This document shows, in pieces, positions 8,845 through 17,154 of a stretch of 64,000 bases of DNA. The stretch is from assembly GCA_963735055.1 (NCBI GenBank), contig CAVTJN010000017.1:62001-126000 (forward strand). Direction: 5' to 3'. The notes below the pieces were generated by a model that worked only from the letters and a program-made list of their open reading frames with translations, did no database searches and was not told the DNA's origin. Source of the stretch: JBBITI01 sp963735055 (lineage in GTDB: Bacteria > Chloroflexota > Dehalococcoidia > Dehalococcoidales > UBA2162). How positions within the stretch are numbered: position 1 is the stretch's first letter; each line of letters opens with the position of its first letter. The position numbers were made by a program, and so were the translations under genes.

Positions 8845-8853
8845 ATTATAGCA
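8845..8853 (-). promoter_or_regulatory. Extended -10 promoter (TGCTATAAT) of LuxR copy B
   Basis: The minus strand reads TGCTATAAT about 33 bases before the regulator's ATG. A TTGAAA sequence lies 19 bases further upstream as a weak -35. Confidence 0.55.
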
Positions 8854-8907
8854 CGGGACAGCCAGCCTCTTTCAATGATGCCTCGCATTAACCGAAGGGG
8901 GACAGCG

Positions 8908-10692
8908 ATGAAAGGGAAAGGTCTTTGGGCTCTCGGTGTCTGCGTTGCGGTGTTTTCACTCATCTCTTGCTCTCCATCTGGAACGACGGTCTCTCATGTT
9001 CCTGCAACCACGTCTCCAGTTGCTGTCACGCCCGGGGCCTCAACGTTACCGGCAGCCAAACCGCAATACGGCGGAACTCTGAATCTCTTCTCTTTGATTG
9101 GTCTCGGCCAGTTTGATCCAGTGGCCACGGGCCAGTTCATGGGACCGATCGGATGGCTCGTCAACGAGCAGTATGTGGGCGAAGACTGGACCAGGGGGGC
9201 CGCCGGTAGTGGTGAGATCGACTGGGTGCCGAACACCGGGCCTACTCCGGACACTTGTATGGGCGTGCTCGCCGAAAGCTGGGAGATGTCAACGATCGGA
9301 ACGATAGTCTTTGAAGTGCGGCAAGGAGTCCACTGGGGGCTTAACCCGAACAGCGAGGCGAGCCGGCTGATGAACGGCCGCGAGGTCACCGCCGACGATT
9401 GGATCGCCAACTTCAACTACCTGCTAAACCACCCGCGCTCCATGATCAGGAGTGTGCCGCAATTGGCCAGCACCGCCACCATGGAGAAGACTGGCCCGTG
9501 GCAAGTGACGCTGAAGACCCCGGCAGACCCTTTGCTCGGCTGGAACTGGCTGGGGTGGGGGGCTGCCATGTACTTCTTGCTGCCGCCGGAAGTAATCCAG
9601 AAATACGGCGATATGCGCGAATGGCGGAATGTAGTCGGCACCGGGCCTTTCATGCTGACCGACTACGTTGCCGGTAGTTCGGCAACTCTGTCAAGGAACC
9701 CCAACTTCTGGGAGAAAGACCCGGTAGGCCCGGGCAAGGGTAACCGGCTACCCTACCTGGACGGCGTCAAGATGCTGGTCATACCCGATATTTCGACGGC
9801 ACAAGCGGCGTTGCGGACCGCCAAGGTCGATCTGGCATCCGGAGTCGGGCCGGAGGACGCCAAGAGCTTCACACGCTCCCATCGTGATCTCAAATACCGA
9901 TCGTATTTACCGCTGATGCCAGCCGTCGTGGCCCTGAGGATGGACAAGGCCGAGCTGCCCTACAAGGATAAGAGAGTGCGCCAGGCGCTGATGATGGCGA
10001 CCGACTTCACCGCTTTCAAGAACGACTTCTTTGCGGGCGATGCCGAGATACTCGCTTTTCCAGTGACGAAGGAGGCCGGGCGAGCTTATATGCCTCTGGA
10101 AGAGATGCCGCAGTCAACGCAGGCGCTCTTTAACTACAATCCGGAAAAGGCGAAACTCCTTTTGGCAGAAGCGGGGTATCCCGACGGCTTCAAATCGAAA
10201 ATGGTCATTCTGAGTGGTCTGGGTGTTGAGGATATTGCCTCGGTCTACCGGGCCTCGTGGGCCAAAGTGGGAGTCGACGTGGAGTTTCAGCCAAGGGAGG
10301 CGGCGGTCTACAGTTCAATCGCGTTCGGCCGGTCCTATGAGGACATGATGCTTGGTTTTCTCACCGGCGGTACCCAGTATCCGGGCTGCCTGAACTTTCC
10401 GTACCTCCGTGGTCCGGCTTCGTTCCTATATGTTAACGACCCGACGATTGAAGCTACCAGCAAAGAGATACAGAAAAATGTCATCATCAACATGCCCGAA
10501 GCAGATCGCCTTTATCGCGAGTTGCTGCCGTACATCGTCGAGCAGGCCTACTATATTCCGCGTCCATCTCCTTACCAATACAGTCTGTGGTGGCCATGGC
10601 TGAAGAATTGCTACGGGGAAGCGCCGGGTCGTTTCGCTGCGTACTACTGGATTGACCGAGACCTCAAGCAGGAGATGACCGGGAGAAGGTAG
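8908..10692 (+). CDS. ABC transporter family-5 solute-binding lipoprotein
   Basis: 594 residues from the ATG at 8908. That start was chosen because GAAGGGGGA lies upstream and the signal peptide begins there (MKGKGLWALGVCVAVFSLISC, lipobox cysteine at 21). A Thr/Pro/Ala linker precedes KPQYGGTLNL, the usual opening of the SBP_bac_5 (peptide/nickel/oligopeptide-binding) fold. Further family hallmarks are VGTGPFMLTDYVAGS, LPYLDGVKMLVIPD and VRQALMMATD. The C-terminus (WWPWLKNCYGE, WIDRDLKQEM) is shared with the proteins at 33202 and 37824. No permease or ATPase gene is nearby, so its transporter is elsewhere or shared. The ligand is unknown. It is divergent from the LuxR gene at 8812. Confidence 0.9.
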   Translation: MKGKGLWALGVCVAVFSLISCSPSGTTVSHVPATTSPVAVTPGASTLPAAKPQYGGTLNLFSLIGLGQFDPVATGQFMGPIGWLVNEQYVGEDWTRGAAGSGEIDWVPNTGPTPDTCMGVLAESWEMSTIGTIVFEVRQGVHWGLNPNSEASRLMNGREVTADDWIANFNYLLNHPRSMIRSVPQLASTATMEKTGPWQVTLKTPADPLLGWNWLGWGAAMYFLLPPEVIQKYGDMREWRNVVGTGPFMLTDYVAGSSATLSRNPNFWEKDPVGPGKGNRLPYLDGVKMLVIPDISTAQAALRTAKVDLASGVGPEDAKSFTRSHRDLKYRSYLPLMPAVVALRMDKAELPYKDKRVRQALMMATDFTAFKNDFFAGDAEILAFPVTKEAGRAYMPLEEMPQSTQALFNYNPEKAKLLLAEAGYPDGFKSKMVILSGLGVEDIASVYRASWAKVGVDVEFQPREAAVYSSIAFGRSYEDMMLGFLTGGTQYPGCLNFPYLRGPASFLYVNDPTIEATSKEIQKNVIINMPEADRLYRELLPYIVEQAYYIPRPSPYQYSLWWPWLKNCYGEAPGRFAAYYWIDRDLKQEMTGRR

Positions 10693-10966
10693 AGACCGGT
10701 GTGAGGACTCGTTATTGATCCGACCATGTCGGCAACCGGGTCGGGATATTTCTGCATCAGGTTCGAAACACCCTCTCGGATCTGGGTGATTTTCTGACGG
10801 GGAGAATCATTGTTGCAGAAGGCGAAATATGGTGTCAGAATAGGGCTGGTGAATGATCGGCGATCAGCTGTGTTGAAAAGTCAGGTGTGCAAGACCACCA
10901 CAACTGGAGGACCCCGGACAACGGTTTCAAGATAGGAGAATCTGGCTACTGGAAAGGAGGACTGCA

Positions 10967-12736
10967 ATGGCAGGGAAGATCTACAAGTGTCTCAATCCGA
11001 TCGGCAATCAGGACCCAGTTGACCTCACCGGTCTGGCGCCGCGCCTGAACAAGCTGGATGGGAAGACCGTCCACCTGAGCATCTGCGGCGAGGCGGACAT
11101 CTGGACACCGCTCGAGAAGAAGCTTAAGTCGGACTACCCGAACGTCAACTGGACGGTGAAGAAGCGATATCACATCGTCCCGATCAAGCTGACCGAAGAG
11201 GAGCGAAAGACTACCGACGCGGTGATACTCGGCGTCTGCTGGTGACACGGCGCAGTTAATAGGCAGTTGCCTTATCTGGCCGACCTTGAGCAGTCCGGTA
11301 TCCCGACGGTGATGATCGTCTTCAACGAAGAGACGGAAAAGCTGAAGCACGACGCCGTCATATTCGGCGTCCCCAAACAACGGTTCGTGGTGGCCTCGCG
11401 CAATTCGCTGGGCGGCGTCTCCGAAGCCGACAAGATCCTGGAGCCAGTACTTGAAGCACTGACTCGCCCGCTGAGCGACGAGGAAAAGGCGACCGGCAAG
11501 TGGGCGCCGGAACAGCCGCGGATTCTCTTTGAAGGCACTCTGGAAGACGCCGAAGAGTTCTACGACCAGGAGATCCAGATTCCCCGGCTGCTTGGGGCTC
11601 CGTTTTCCAAGTACACGGACGGCCTGCCGATCGTCGTACCCACCGAAGAGCGCGTCGCAAAGATGCTCAAGGGGACAAGCCATCGTCCCGACGAGTTGAT
11701 CGCGATACAGCGCGATACCAAGATGAGCGCCGGGGGCGCCTTCGCCGCCGTTGGCGAAGGAGAGACCGTGAAGAAGAAGGGCGACCTGGTCACCTTCATG
11801 CCGATGTACCGCACCGCAACGGTGGAGCAGGTGGCGGTCAACGCGGTAATGGCCGGCTGCAAGCCGGAATACTTCCCAGTCGTGCTGGCGATAGCGGAAT
11901 CGGGTGGCGGCACTGGCGACGGGCGCGGCGGTGGTGGCGCCTTCATTGTCAGTGGCCCGATCTACAAAGAGATCGGCATGAACGTCACCAACTTCATTTT
12001 TGGACCAGGGAACAAGGTCAACAAGACCCTCGGACGCGTCGGCAGTCTCATGTGGCGGAACCTTGGCGGGTACGAAGAGACAATCAGCACGATCACCACG
12101 ATGGGGAGCCCCATCACCAACGGCGGTTTCATGTACGCCGAGTATGCCGAGGGGCTGCCGAACGGGTGGAAGGGTCTCAATGAGGAGCTTGGTTTCGACA
12201 AGAACGATAGCGTCCTGATGGCGACCGGCGTGGGCAGTTGGGGACTCGGCCAGCAGCATATGCCCGGTGTCTATCGGTCGCTGCAAAGGACCGGCCACGG
12301 GGCGATTGCCCGTTTTCTTAACGTCAAAGGAATCCCGGGCCCGCACAACTATCTTGAGTACCTGGTCAAGGATATCTGGGCGACGCACGAAGGCGGCTTC
12401 ACGCTGGTATTGCCGCAGCAGATCGCGCAGGACCTCTACGACTACGGTTTCAAGAGCAAAGAGTCCATCTACGAGTGGTTCTGGAAACAGAGCTTTGAGC
12501 CGGTCGGCAGGTACCGGATGCGCGGGATGGGTGACTTCACCACCAACGGCTGGCTGGCGATCGAGAAGACCTCCGGCAAGCCGTGGCGGGACCTACCGGA
12601 CGACTACATGGTGCCGGTCGCCGGCAACGACCCGATGCGAAGCTTCAATATCGTGGTCATCAATATGGAGGAGACCGCTCCCGCCCGCTACGGTGGCGGC
12701 AAAGGCCAGGCTTTCAGTATCGACGCCTGGCGCTAA
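10967..12736 (+). CDS. UGSC-like predicted selenoprotein with in-frame UGA
   Basis: The reading frame from ATG 10967 (RBS AAAGGAGG) meets TGA at 11243-11245 (codon 93) and continues in the same frame, with no other stop, to 12736, giving 589 residues. Before the TGA the sequence is TDAVILGVCW. After it come HGAVNRQLPYLADLEQSGIP and TVMIVF, which complete the same alpha/beta domain. This pattern matches UGSC-family (seleno)proteins as I remember them, where the residue lies at the end of a strand before an (E)LExxGIPTV helix. A large C-terminal domain follows, with DGLPIVVPTEERV, AVNAVMAGCKPEYFPVVLA and GRVGSLMWRNLGG. A small hairpin placed like a bacterial SECIS follows the UGA. Cys91-Trp-Sec93 could be a redox pair. 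The enzymatic role is unknown. The alternative is a nonsense mutation or two separate proteins. A strong hairpin terminator follows. Confidence 0.8.
11259..11275 (+). promoter_or_regulatory. SECIS-like hairpin after the UGA
   Basis: AGGC and GCCT form a four-base-pair stem around loop AGTT. It is extended by two A-T pairs beyond a bulged T on the 3' side. The loop G lies 21 bases after the UGA, within the spacing expected for bacterial SECIS elements, which carry a G in the apical loop. The stem is short, so this is suggestive only. Confidence 0.4.
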
Positions 12737-12754
12737 CCTTAAGTCATTGGCATC

Positions 12755-12798
12755 GAGGGCCAGACGGGCTGCTCCCCGGAGCAGCCCGTCTGGCCCTC
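12755..12798. terminator. Perfect 21-bp hairpin between convergent genes
   Basis: Two perfectly complementary 21-base arms (beginning GAGGGCCAGACGGG) enclose a two-base CC loop, 18 bases past the stop of the UGSC-like gene and 37 bases past that of the leftward gene ending at 12835. It can serve both strands. No T-tract is present. Confidence 0.75.
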
Positions 12799-12834
12799 AG
12801 TTACGGAGGAGTCACTCTTGATTCCTATCGATCT

Positions 12835-14067
12835 TCACTTCTTCGGCGTCTCCAGCCGCTGGAAGTTCTGATTCCCCCCGATATTGGGATTGAAGTTGGG
12901 GTTGTCCGAGAGAACGTACTGACCCGAGTTGTCAACCCAGGCATTGTCATAGCCGGTCGGCAATTCGATGTTCCTCTGCGCGACCGGGTCATAGTACGGT
13001 TCCACGTCTCTCATGTACTGGCTGAACTGGTTCGAGACCCGGTCGTTCATGGCCTCGCGCTGGTTGTAGAGGTCGAGGTTCTCCTGCCGTATCTCGCTGC
13101 CGGTCTGGGCAATAATGGACCCCAGCTGGCCGATGCTGATGATCTTCTGGATGTTCATCTTGATAAGGTATTCGATCACCTGAACATACTTGTTGAACCA
13201 CTCCAGGTTGAGCGTCACCGATTTCGATATGGTCTGAAACAGCTTGGTCCCGGCGTCCAGTGTGCCTTTCTCGGCCCGGAACGAAGCGATGTAGTTCACG
13301 CCCCACATGATGTTGGTGGTCGTGCCCGACATAGACTGGGTGGGGAAATAAGTGGCTTCCACCACGCAGTAGATTTCGTCCTCCATGGTCTTGCCGTTTT
13401 CGGTGTATTCGATGCGGATTTTCCCGGCTTCGGTGGTGGTCTGTAGAGATGACCCTCCGCCCGGCGCTGGCGGGCTGACGATGTTCGAAATGTCCTGTTC
13501 GCTGACGACTTTCAGCCCCTGCCCGTTTCGGAACCTGGGGATAACAATCTCGCGAAGTGCCTGCACCGGCTTTAACGGTGCCTTCACCTCATTCCCGAAG
13601 TACTTGGACCCGACGGGGAAGAGAGCCGACGTCAGCTGGTTGTCCGTCCAGAAAAAGGCTTGACTCGGGAACACCTCGAACTGCTCGGTGCCCTTCGGAT
13701 TCCAGACACGCAGGTGCGATACGGCCGGCATGCCGGGGTTGTCCAGCAGCCACTGGACACCGCCTTCAGACTGCCAGTCCGAAGGGATGAGCAGCTTGAA
13801 GGCTTCCGTGCCTATTCCCTGCTGGTCAACATAACTGACCGTCTTGAGGCGAAGAACGTTACCGGCCGAGACGCTGGTGGGGGAGACTGCTTTGGAGGTG
13901 ATGGAAGGCGTTGCTTTGGTGCCGCCCGGCGATAGCGATGTCGTCGGACCCGCATTCGGCAGTCCGACGGTATCCTTCGATTTCGAGCAGCCACAGCCGG
14001 ACGTCAACACGATGAGTAGGAATGCAGCCGAAAGTCCTGTTCTGACGGCGAGAGTCTTGGTGGTCAT
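12835..14067 (-). CDS. Secreted lipoprotein of unknown function
   Basis: 410 residues from the ATG at 14067, preceded by AGGAGGAGCAAG. Signal peptide MTTKTLAVRTGLSAAFLLIVLTSGC with lipobox cysteine at residue 25, then a Thr/Ser/Pro-rich linker to about residue 70. The mature part contains FKLLIPSDWQSEGGVQWLLD and RVWNPKGTEQFEVFPSQ. This resembles lipoproteins built on a PsbP/serine-protease-associated beta fold in which a peptide is scored against an exposed surface, but I cannot name a family. Glu/Gln-rich C-terminal helices (EIRQENLDLYNQREAMND) follow. It is 72 bases downstream of the FecR gene at 14140 and probably in one operon with it. Confidence 0.8.
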   Translation of the reverse strand: MTTKTLAVRTGLSAAFLLIVLTSGCGCSKSKDTVGLPNAGPTTSLSPGGTKATPSITSKAVSPTSVSAGNVLRLKTVSYVDQQGIGTEAFKLLIPSDWQSEGGVQWLLDNPGMPAVSHLRVWNPKGTEQFEVFPSQAFFWTDNQLTSALFPVGSKYFGNEVKAPLKPVQALREIVIPRFRNGQGLKVVSEQDISNIVSPPAPGGGSSLQTTTEAGKIRIEYTENGKTMEDEIYCVVEATYFPTQSMSGTTTNIMWGVNYIASFRAEKGTLDAGTKLFQTISKSVTLNLEWFNKYVQVIEYLIKMNIQKIISIGQLGSIIAQTGSEIRQENLDLYNQREAMNDRVSNQFSQYMRDVEPYYDPVAQRNIELPTGYDNAWVDNSGQYVLSDNPNFNPNIGGNQNFQRLETPKK

Positions 14068-14139
14068 CTCTTGCTCCTCCTGCCTTCTACCGGAATCGTT
14101 CTGTAGTGGGGACGCTTGCTCCCAGCAGTCCACGCGGAT

Positions 14140-15210
14140 TCATTGAACTGTCCCTTCTACTCTGATCATCCAGTTGGTTGTTCCCTCAGGCATTTGGCCG
14201 AACCACTCCGTGGCTTGCCAGCCCAGAATCATTTCCGAATGCTTATTGATGCTGCTCGTATCAGTCCCTATGTACGGACCAAGTCCCTGGCCAAGCGTAG
14301 GGGCATAGAGTTGAACGCAGAAATCGCCGTTCACGGTGACACGCGGCACAACGACCTCAAGCCAGGATCGTTCGGCGGCTGTTATGGTATCAGCAGTGAA
14401 CAATGTCGATGGGAGTGACGCTTCCCAGATGAGACCAAGGTCTTTGTCGGTAATCCGTACGGCGAAACGAGCGTTTTCGCCCGGAGTGCCTGGCATCCAG
14501 CTGAGCATTTTGACTTTGGATATCTCAAACGGTACGGCGGGCGGAGTGAACCGCACCATGTATCCATACTCGCGTCCCGGCACTCCGGTAGAATACCCCC
14601 CGTTTGGAGTTCCATCATCATAAGACAACTCTAACCTGGGAGACTCTCCCGGGTTCACGATACTACTGCCTCCGACGGGAACAGCCAATTCCACCCCCTG
14701 AGCGACGACGCTGATCTTCCCTTCCTGGTTGCCGACCCGCGTTGTCCCGTCTGAAGTCACGGCAACAAGCATTACACTACCCCTTACTGAGGCAACGGCG
14801 GCCGGGGTCTCAATTTCGTAGCGCGACTGCGGGTCAACCAGTTTGGTGACGCGACTAATGGTCTCACCCAGCAACTGCTTCAGCAGGATCATGGTGGAAC
14901 CGGTTCTTGCCGTATCAAGAGTAACAATCTCTATCTGCGTGCCTGCTTTCAGTTCAATGGTGCTGCCGTCAAAGAAAGTGACCACCGCGGTAGAATTCTC
15001 CCCGGTACGTACAACGTCTCCAGGTTTGAGTCGGGTGCCAACACTGCCGGGGACTGGAGAGATGGACTCACTGCTTGTTAGCAGGACGCTTCCCGATGCA
15101 ACCGATAGCATTGTCAGAGACTGGTTTCTACCGGAGCAGCCGGGGACGACAAGGAGCATTGCCACGAGGGCAAGAACGTTCGCCAGGCATCTCAAGCGCC
15201 TTACGACCAT
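14140..15210 (-). CDS. FecR-domain lipoprotein
   Basis: 356 residues from the ATG at 15210 (RBS GGAAG). The N-terminus MVVRRLRCLANVLALVAMLLVVPGC is a lipoprotein signal with cysteine at residue 25. A FecR-like domain spans about residues 35-190: LKPGDVVRTGENSTAVVTFF, then TIELKAGTQIEI, SRYEIETPAAVASVRG and GKISVVAQGVEL. The C-terminal part is beta-rich with Trp and Gly (EMILGWQATEWFG). FecR domains outside the iron-uptake system occur in surface proteins, often beside CHASE2 cyclases, one of which lies at 18707. A second FecR protein at 17155 shares the phrases SRYEIETxAAxAxVRGS and VVAQGVE. Confidence 0.88.
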   Translation of the reverse strand: MVVRRLRCLANVLALVAMLLVVPGCSGRNQSLTMLSVASGSVLLTSSESISPVPGSVGTRLKPGDVVRTGENSTAVVTFFDGSTIELKAGTQIEIVTLDTARTGSTMILLKQLLGETISRVTKLVDPQSRYEIETPAAVASVRGSVMLVAVTSDGTTRVGNQEGKISVVAQGVELAVPVGGSSIVNPGESPRLELSYDDGTPNGGYSTGVPGREYGYMVRFTPPAVPFEISKVKMLSWMPGTPGENARFAVRITDKDLGLIWEASLPSTLFTADTITAAERSWLEVVVPRVTVNGDFCVQLYAPTLGQGLGPYIGTDTSSINKHSEMILGWQATEWFGQMPEGTTNWMIRVEGTVQ

Positions 15211-15545
15211 TTCCAGTTCTTCCTGACCCGGTGATATCGCAGTAGATGATAGCCCAACCGGGGATAGCTGGCAATGACCATGTGCTTCGTGCCGGTTCCG
15301 TCTCTGTTGGCTCTTCCCGCAGTCTCCGTCTTGACAGCGGAAGCGATTGGGGAGCTACAATGAGCGCGGCACTGTTGGATCTCCGAATTGATAACCCGAG
15401 TGGTCGACAAGCATATCACCCTGGTCATATGCCGCTCGAGAATCAGTAGGTGCGACAGAGTCGGCACGCCACGGTGGAAGACCCCGGGGCCCCCACCAGA
15501 TCCATGGCGTTTCAGTCCGGGTGGAAACGAACAGGCGAGGATTAG
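15211..15545. other. 335-base intergenic region between divergent genes
   Basis: It separates the leftward FecR gene from the rightward channel gene and must hold both promoters. A TTGACA about 19 bases before TACAAT (15333-15363, plus strand) is a weak promoter candidate for the channel operon. No gene or repeat recognised. Confidence 0.4.
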
Positions 15546-16589
15546 ATGAACACCCATTACTACAGAAGATTCGTCTGGTGCGGACTGATTCTCGTGTTGA
15601 TTCTGGCTATCGGCACATTCGTCTACTGGTTCATCGGGGGCCGGCAGTATTCGCTGATCGATACGCTGTACATGACCTTCATCACCATCGCGACAATAGG
15701 GTACGGCGAAATAGTCGACCTGACGGGAAACCCCGGGGGCCGGGTCTTCACCATGTTTATTTCCGTCGCCGGAATCGGTGTGCTGGGCTATGCCGCCACC
15801 AATCTGGCGGCGCTTCTGGTGGAGGGTGAGCTGACGGAGTCCTTTAGAAGGAGGCGCATGGAAAACACAGCCAGAAAGTCAAGCGGGCATTTTGTGGTGT
15901 GTGGCGTGGGGGCCATTGGGCTCTACATCCTGAATGAGCTCCGCTCCACGAAGCGGGGACGCGTGGTGGTGGGCGCGGACAAAGCCGGACTGGAGAAGGT
16001 CCGGCAATCGTTCAAGGACGAGATCGTCATCGAAGGGGATGCCACCAATGACGACACCTTGTTGAAAGCCGGTATCAGGCAGGCCGAAGGGCTCTTCGCG
16101 GTGACCGGCGATGACAATCAGAATCTTGTGATCAGTTTGACTGCCAAGCAGCTCAATCCGCATCTAAGAGTCGTAGCCGAGTGTAACGAGGTGGCAAACG
16201 GAGAAAAAATGAAGAAGGCGGGAGCCGACTCCGTCGTTTCCTCCAGTCTCATTGGCGGACTGAGAATGGCCTCGGAAATGGTGAGACCGACCGTGGTGTC
16301 GTTTCTCGATATCATGCTTCGCGACACCGACAAGAACTTGCGAGTCGAGGAAATCCGAATACCTCCGAAATTCGCCGGCAGGACGATATCAGATCTCAAG
16401 TTGAGATCGTACCGGCACAGCCTGTTGCTTGCAGTCAAGAAGCAGGGCGACTGGGTCTACAATCCACCCGACGACCACCTTATCGAGCCGGCAAACACGC
16501 TCGTCCTCATGACCACTCCCGAGGGGAGGATGGAACTGGAGAGACTGCTTGGCGCTGATGCTGCAATCTCGAAGATGGAGGGAGACTGA
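15546..16589 (+). CDS. Two-TM potassium channel with TrkA-N/RCK regulatory domains
   Basis: 347 residues. The first helix (about 9-32) and second helix (about 68-90) flank a pore loop with the selectivity filter TIGYGE near residues 49-54. A TrkA-N Rossmann domain follows, with GVGAIGLYIL near 119 and the acidic strand-end VVVGADKAGL, then a TrkA-C domain (RIPPKFAGRTISDLKLR, then LVLMTTPEGRMELE). This is the standard layout of a prokaryotic RCK-gated K+ channel of the inner membrane, gated by nucleotide or Ca2+. The stop is followed after one base by the ATG of the PycTM-like gene at 16591, so the two are translationally coupled. Confidence 0.92.
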   Translation: MNTHYYRRFVWCGLILVLILAIGTFVYWFIGGRQYSLIDTLYMTFITIATIGYGEIVDLTGNPGGRVFTMFISVAGIGVLGYAATNLAALLVEGELTESFRRRRMENTARKSSGHFVVCGVGAIGLYILNELRSTKRGRVVVGADKAGLEKVRQSFKDEIVIEGDATNDDTLLKAGIRQAEGLFAVTGDDNQNLVISLTAKQLNPHLRVVAECNEVANGEKMKKAGADSVVSSSLIGGLRMASEMVRPTVVSFLDIMLRDTDKNLRVEEIRIPPKFAGRTISDLKLRSYRHSLLLAVKKQGDWVYNPPDDHLIEPANTLVLMTTPEGRMELERLLGADAAISKMEGD

Positions 16590-16590
16590 C

Positions 16591-17136
16591 ATGGCTGTAG
16601 ACAAACGAGCGGCTATCCTCAGGATACTGGATGATCAGAACCACCTCGTGGAGCGGGCGGACACCAAAGCCATATCGCTACTCTCTACCCTGGGAATCTT
16701 CACCGTGTTTTTCATCGCTCAGTTCCGCTCAATCCCTATCACGCCGCTATCGATCGTGCTGGTCTGCATCTATTTCGTGGCAGTCCTGTCGTCAATAATC
16801 CATATTATTATGGCTATCAGTCCGAGGATCAGGACTACGCCGCAGAACGGACAGAATCAATCTGCGGATGAGAATACGGCTTTTCAGCCTACCTTCTATG
16901 CCGGAATCTGTTCCTTCCCCAACGCCTCCGCCTACCGAAGTCGCCTCGAGGACATGTTGAACGAAGAGACATCAACTACCGACTCCTATATCGAGCAGAT
17001 ATATGCGGTGGCTAAGATCAATGACGCGAAATATCGGTATGTGAGACGGGCCGTGGTCCTGGTCGTGATCACACTCGTTGCGCAGCTCTCATTGATCGCC
17101 TACACATTCGCCAACCTGATGATATTGGCCCCGTAG
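16591..17136 (+). CDS. PycTM-like (DUF5706-type) membrane protein
   Basis: 181 residues from the ATG at 16591 (RBS GGAGGGAG). The N-terminal helix reads ILRILDDQNHLVERADTKAI, followed by two membrane helices (about 30-47 and 52-75). A soluble middle contains PTFYAGICSFPNASAYRSRL, then QIYAVAKINDAKYRYVRRA, and a third membrane helix lies at about 155-178. The ADTKA motif between a short helix and the first membrane pair, and the late KYR..RA before the last helix, are features I recall from PycTM effectors of Pycsar anti-phage systems. It overlaps the operon of the K+ channel. No soluble pyrimidine cyclase is adjacent; the nearest class III cyclase, at 18707, lies beyond an opposite-strand gene. 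Family call is moderate; a defence role is unproven. Confidence 0.7.
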   Translation: MAVDKRAAILRILDDQNHLVERADTKAISLLSTLGIFTVFFIAQFRSIPITPLSIVLVCIYFVAVLSSIIHIIMAISPRIRTTPQNGQNQSADENTAFQPTFYAGICSFPNASAYRSRLEDMLNEETSTTDSYIEQIYAVAKINDAKYRYVRRAVVLVVITLVAQLSLIAYTFANLMILAP

Positions 17137-17154
17137 TAGTGCGAGGGTGTGGGC

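Noticed and set aside
11243..11267. Two separate genes on either side of the UGA
   Set aside because: The second would start at TTG 11267 with no ribosome-binding site, and the first would end in the middle of a beta-alpha unit whose helix lies after the UGA.
10946..12388. Long open frame (480 residues) antisense to the UGSC-like gene
   Set aside because: It is a shadow of the highly biased codons of the real gene: rich in Arg, His and Leu, without a ribosome-binding site or any domain, and the plus strand has clear family motifs.
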